From the NCBI GenBank assembly GCA_027458945.1, contig DAIDOU010000117.1, positions 1 through 6,223 on the forward strand: a DNA stretch of 6,223 bases, in the 5' to 3' direction. Positions 5,233 to 6,223 of the stretch are shown piece after piece; the first letter of the stretch is position 1; every line of letters begins with the position of its first letter. The notes beneath the pieces were generated by a model, which searched no databases, was not told where the DNA came from, and saw only the letters and a program-made list of their open reading frames with translations. Made by a program: the position numbers and the translations under genes. The DNA comes from Acidobacteriota bacterium (GTDB taxonomy: Bacteria; Acidobacteriota; Thermoanaerobaculia; Thermoanaerobaculales; Thermoanaerobaculaceae).

Positions 5233-6223
5233 CGCCCGCCGCCGCACGCGCTGGTGCACGAGGAGGTTGTCGAGTTGCGCGGGAGCGGCGCCGAACCGTT
5301 CGCCGAACTCCTGCCTGAGGCCGGCGAGCTCCTCGTCGGTGCGGGCGCCGGCGATCCGGCGGTAGACGGCCAGCCGCAGCGTCTCCTCGCCGATGTAGCG
5401 CTCCGGCAGGCGCAGGTCGAGGCCGAGGCGCAGCTCGACCACCGTCGGCGGCGCCGGGGCGGCCTCGCCGCGCAGCTCGCGCACCGCCTCCTCGAGGAGG
5501 TGGCAGTAGGTCTCGTAGCCGACCGCGCGCAGGTGGCCGTGCTGCTCGGAGCCGAGAAGGTTGCCGGCGCCGCGGATCTCGAGGTCGCGGGCGGCGATGC
5601 GGAAGCCCGCGCCGAGGTCGGCGAACTCGAGGATCGCGGCCAGTCGGGCGCGCGCCTCCCTGGTGAGCGAGCGCTCCGGCGGGACCAGCAGGTAGGTGAA
5701 CGCGAGGCGGTCGGAGCGCCCGACGCGGCCGCGCAGCTGGTAGAGCTGGGCGAGACCGAAGCGGTCGGCGCGGTTGACGATCAACGTGTTGGCGTTCGGG
5801 ATGTCGAGGCCGTTTTCGATGATCGCCGTCGCCACCAGGACATCGGCCTCGCCGCCCAAGAACGCGTCCATCGCGCGCTCGAGCTCGCGCTCGTCCATCT
5901 GCCCGTGCGCCGTCACCACCCGCGCTTCGGGCGCGACCTCGCGCACGAGCGCCGCCATCGCCGCGATCGACGCCACGCGGTTGTGCACGAAGAACACCTG
6001 CCCGCCGCGCGCCAGCTCGGTCGCGATCGCCTCGTGCACCGCCTCGCGGCGGAACGGCAGCACGTGCGTCTGCACCGCGAGACGATCGCGCGGCGGCGTC
6101 TCGATCACCGAGACGTCGCGCAAGCCGAGCAGGCCGAGGTTGAGGGTGCGCGGGATCGGCGTCGCCGACATCGCGAGCACGTCCACGCTCGCCTTGAGCG
6201 CCTTCAGCCGCTCCTTCTGCGCG
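5230..6223 (-). CDS. mfd: Transcription-repair coupling factor Mfd, helicase and part of TRCF domain (N-terminus beyond right edge, ends at premature TAG)
   Basis: Mfd is the ATP-driven DNA translocase that removes RNA polymerase stalled at DNA damage and recruits UvrA for nucleotide excision repair. 330 residues of its C-terminal region are visible, beginning with AQKERLKALKASVDVL at the right edge. Motif III SATPIPRTL is at fragment residues 19-27, a motif IV region GQVFFVHNR at 74-82, motif V VLVATAIIENGLDIPNANT at 128-146 and motif VI QLYQLRGRVGRSD at 159-171, with the arginine fingers. RecG/Mfd-specific segments follow: FADLGAGFRIAARDLEIRGA (200-219) and NLLGSEQHGHLRAVGYETY (221-239). 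The TRCF (D7) domain starts near 260 with ELRLGLDLRLPERYI and runs to RRRA, where TAG interrupts it about 72 residues early. Mfd is distinguished from RecG by LLGSEQHGHLRAVGYE and the TRCF domain. As it stands the protein would keep its translocase but lose half of D7, which in E. coli restrains the motor and masks the UvrA-binding surface. It converges on cydB. Confidence 0.95.
   Translation of the reverse strand, partial: AQKERLKALKASVDVLAMSATPIPRTLNLGLLGLRDVSVIETPPRDRLAVQTHVLPFRREAVHEAIATELARGGQVFFVHNRVASIAAMAALVREVAPEARVVTAHGQMDERELERAMDAFLGGEADVLVATAIIENGLDIPNANTLIVNRADRFGLAQLYQLRGRVGRSDRLAFTYLLVPPERSLTREARARLAAILEFADLGAGFRIAARDLEIRGAGNLLGSEQHGHLRAVGYETYCHLLEEAVRELRGEAAPAPPTVVELRLGLDLRLPERYIGEETLRLAVYRRIAGARTDEELAGLRQEFGERFGAAPAQLDNLLVHQRVRRRA

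Overview
The window is a GC-rich bacterial chromosome segment holding four recognisable loci and five reading frames. From left to right these are the 5' part of a secreted M16 zinc protease gene (minus strand, running off the left edge), a phosphofructokinase gene (minus), the cytochrome bd oxidase operon cydAB (plus), and the 3' end of the repair-coupling gene mfd (minus, running in from the right edge). The gene content and the heptamer-repeat intergenic DNA are compatible with an environmental high-GC lineage such as Acidobacteriota. That placement is a weak impression, since no rRNA or other marker lies in the window.

Region by region: 1-948 encodes the signal-peptide-bearing N-terminal domain of an M16 peptidase with a complete HxxEH zinc site. 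949-1149 is a non-coding gap filled with several different 7-bp tandem repeats, G-rich on the transcribed sense strand. 1150-2358 is a phosphofructokinase whose two phosphoryl-donor-determining residues (Asp138, Lys158) are those of pyrophosphate-dependent enzymes. 2359-2523 is a compact divergent control region with candidate promoters on both strands and several palindromes. 2524-4990 is cydA and cydB, 4 bp apart, encoding a short-Q-loop quinol oxidase. No cydX-like small subunit is visible. 4991-5013 is a short convergent gap with a GC hairpin. 5014-6223 is the C-terminal part of Mfd.

The most notable finding is in mfd. The helicase part ends at an in-frame TAG (5230-5232), yet the same frame continues for 71 more codons that read as the missing end of the Mfd C-terminal (TRCF/D7) domain before a TGA. 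The gene is therefore interrupted by a single amber codon in an otherwise intact frame. This could be a nonsense mutation, a sequence error, read-through, or a two-cistron split with restart at the ATG at 5220. The second notable item is the block of four heptamer arrays between pfk and the M16 gene.

Functionally, cydAB gives high-affinity, non-proton-pumping oxygen respiration and the divergent PPi-type phosphofructokinase gives ATP-sparing (and reversible) glycolysis. Shared control of the two from one 165-bp region would suit low-oxygen life, but that is inference. The M16 protease and Mfd appear to be unrelated neighbours.
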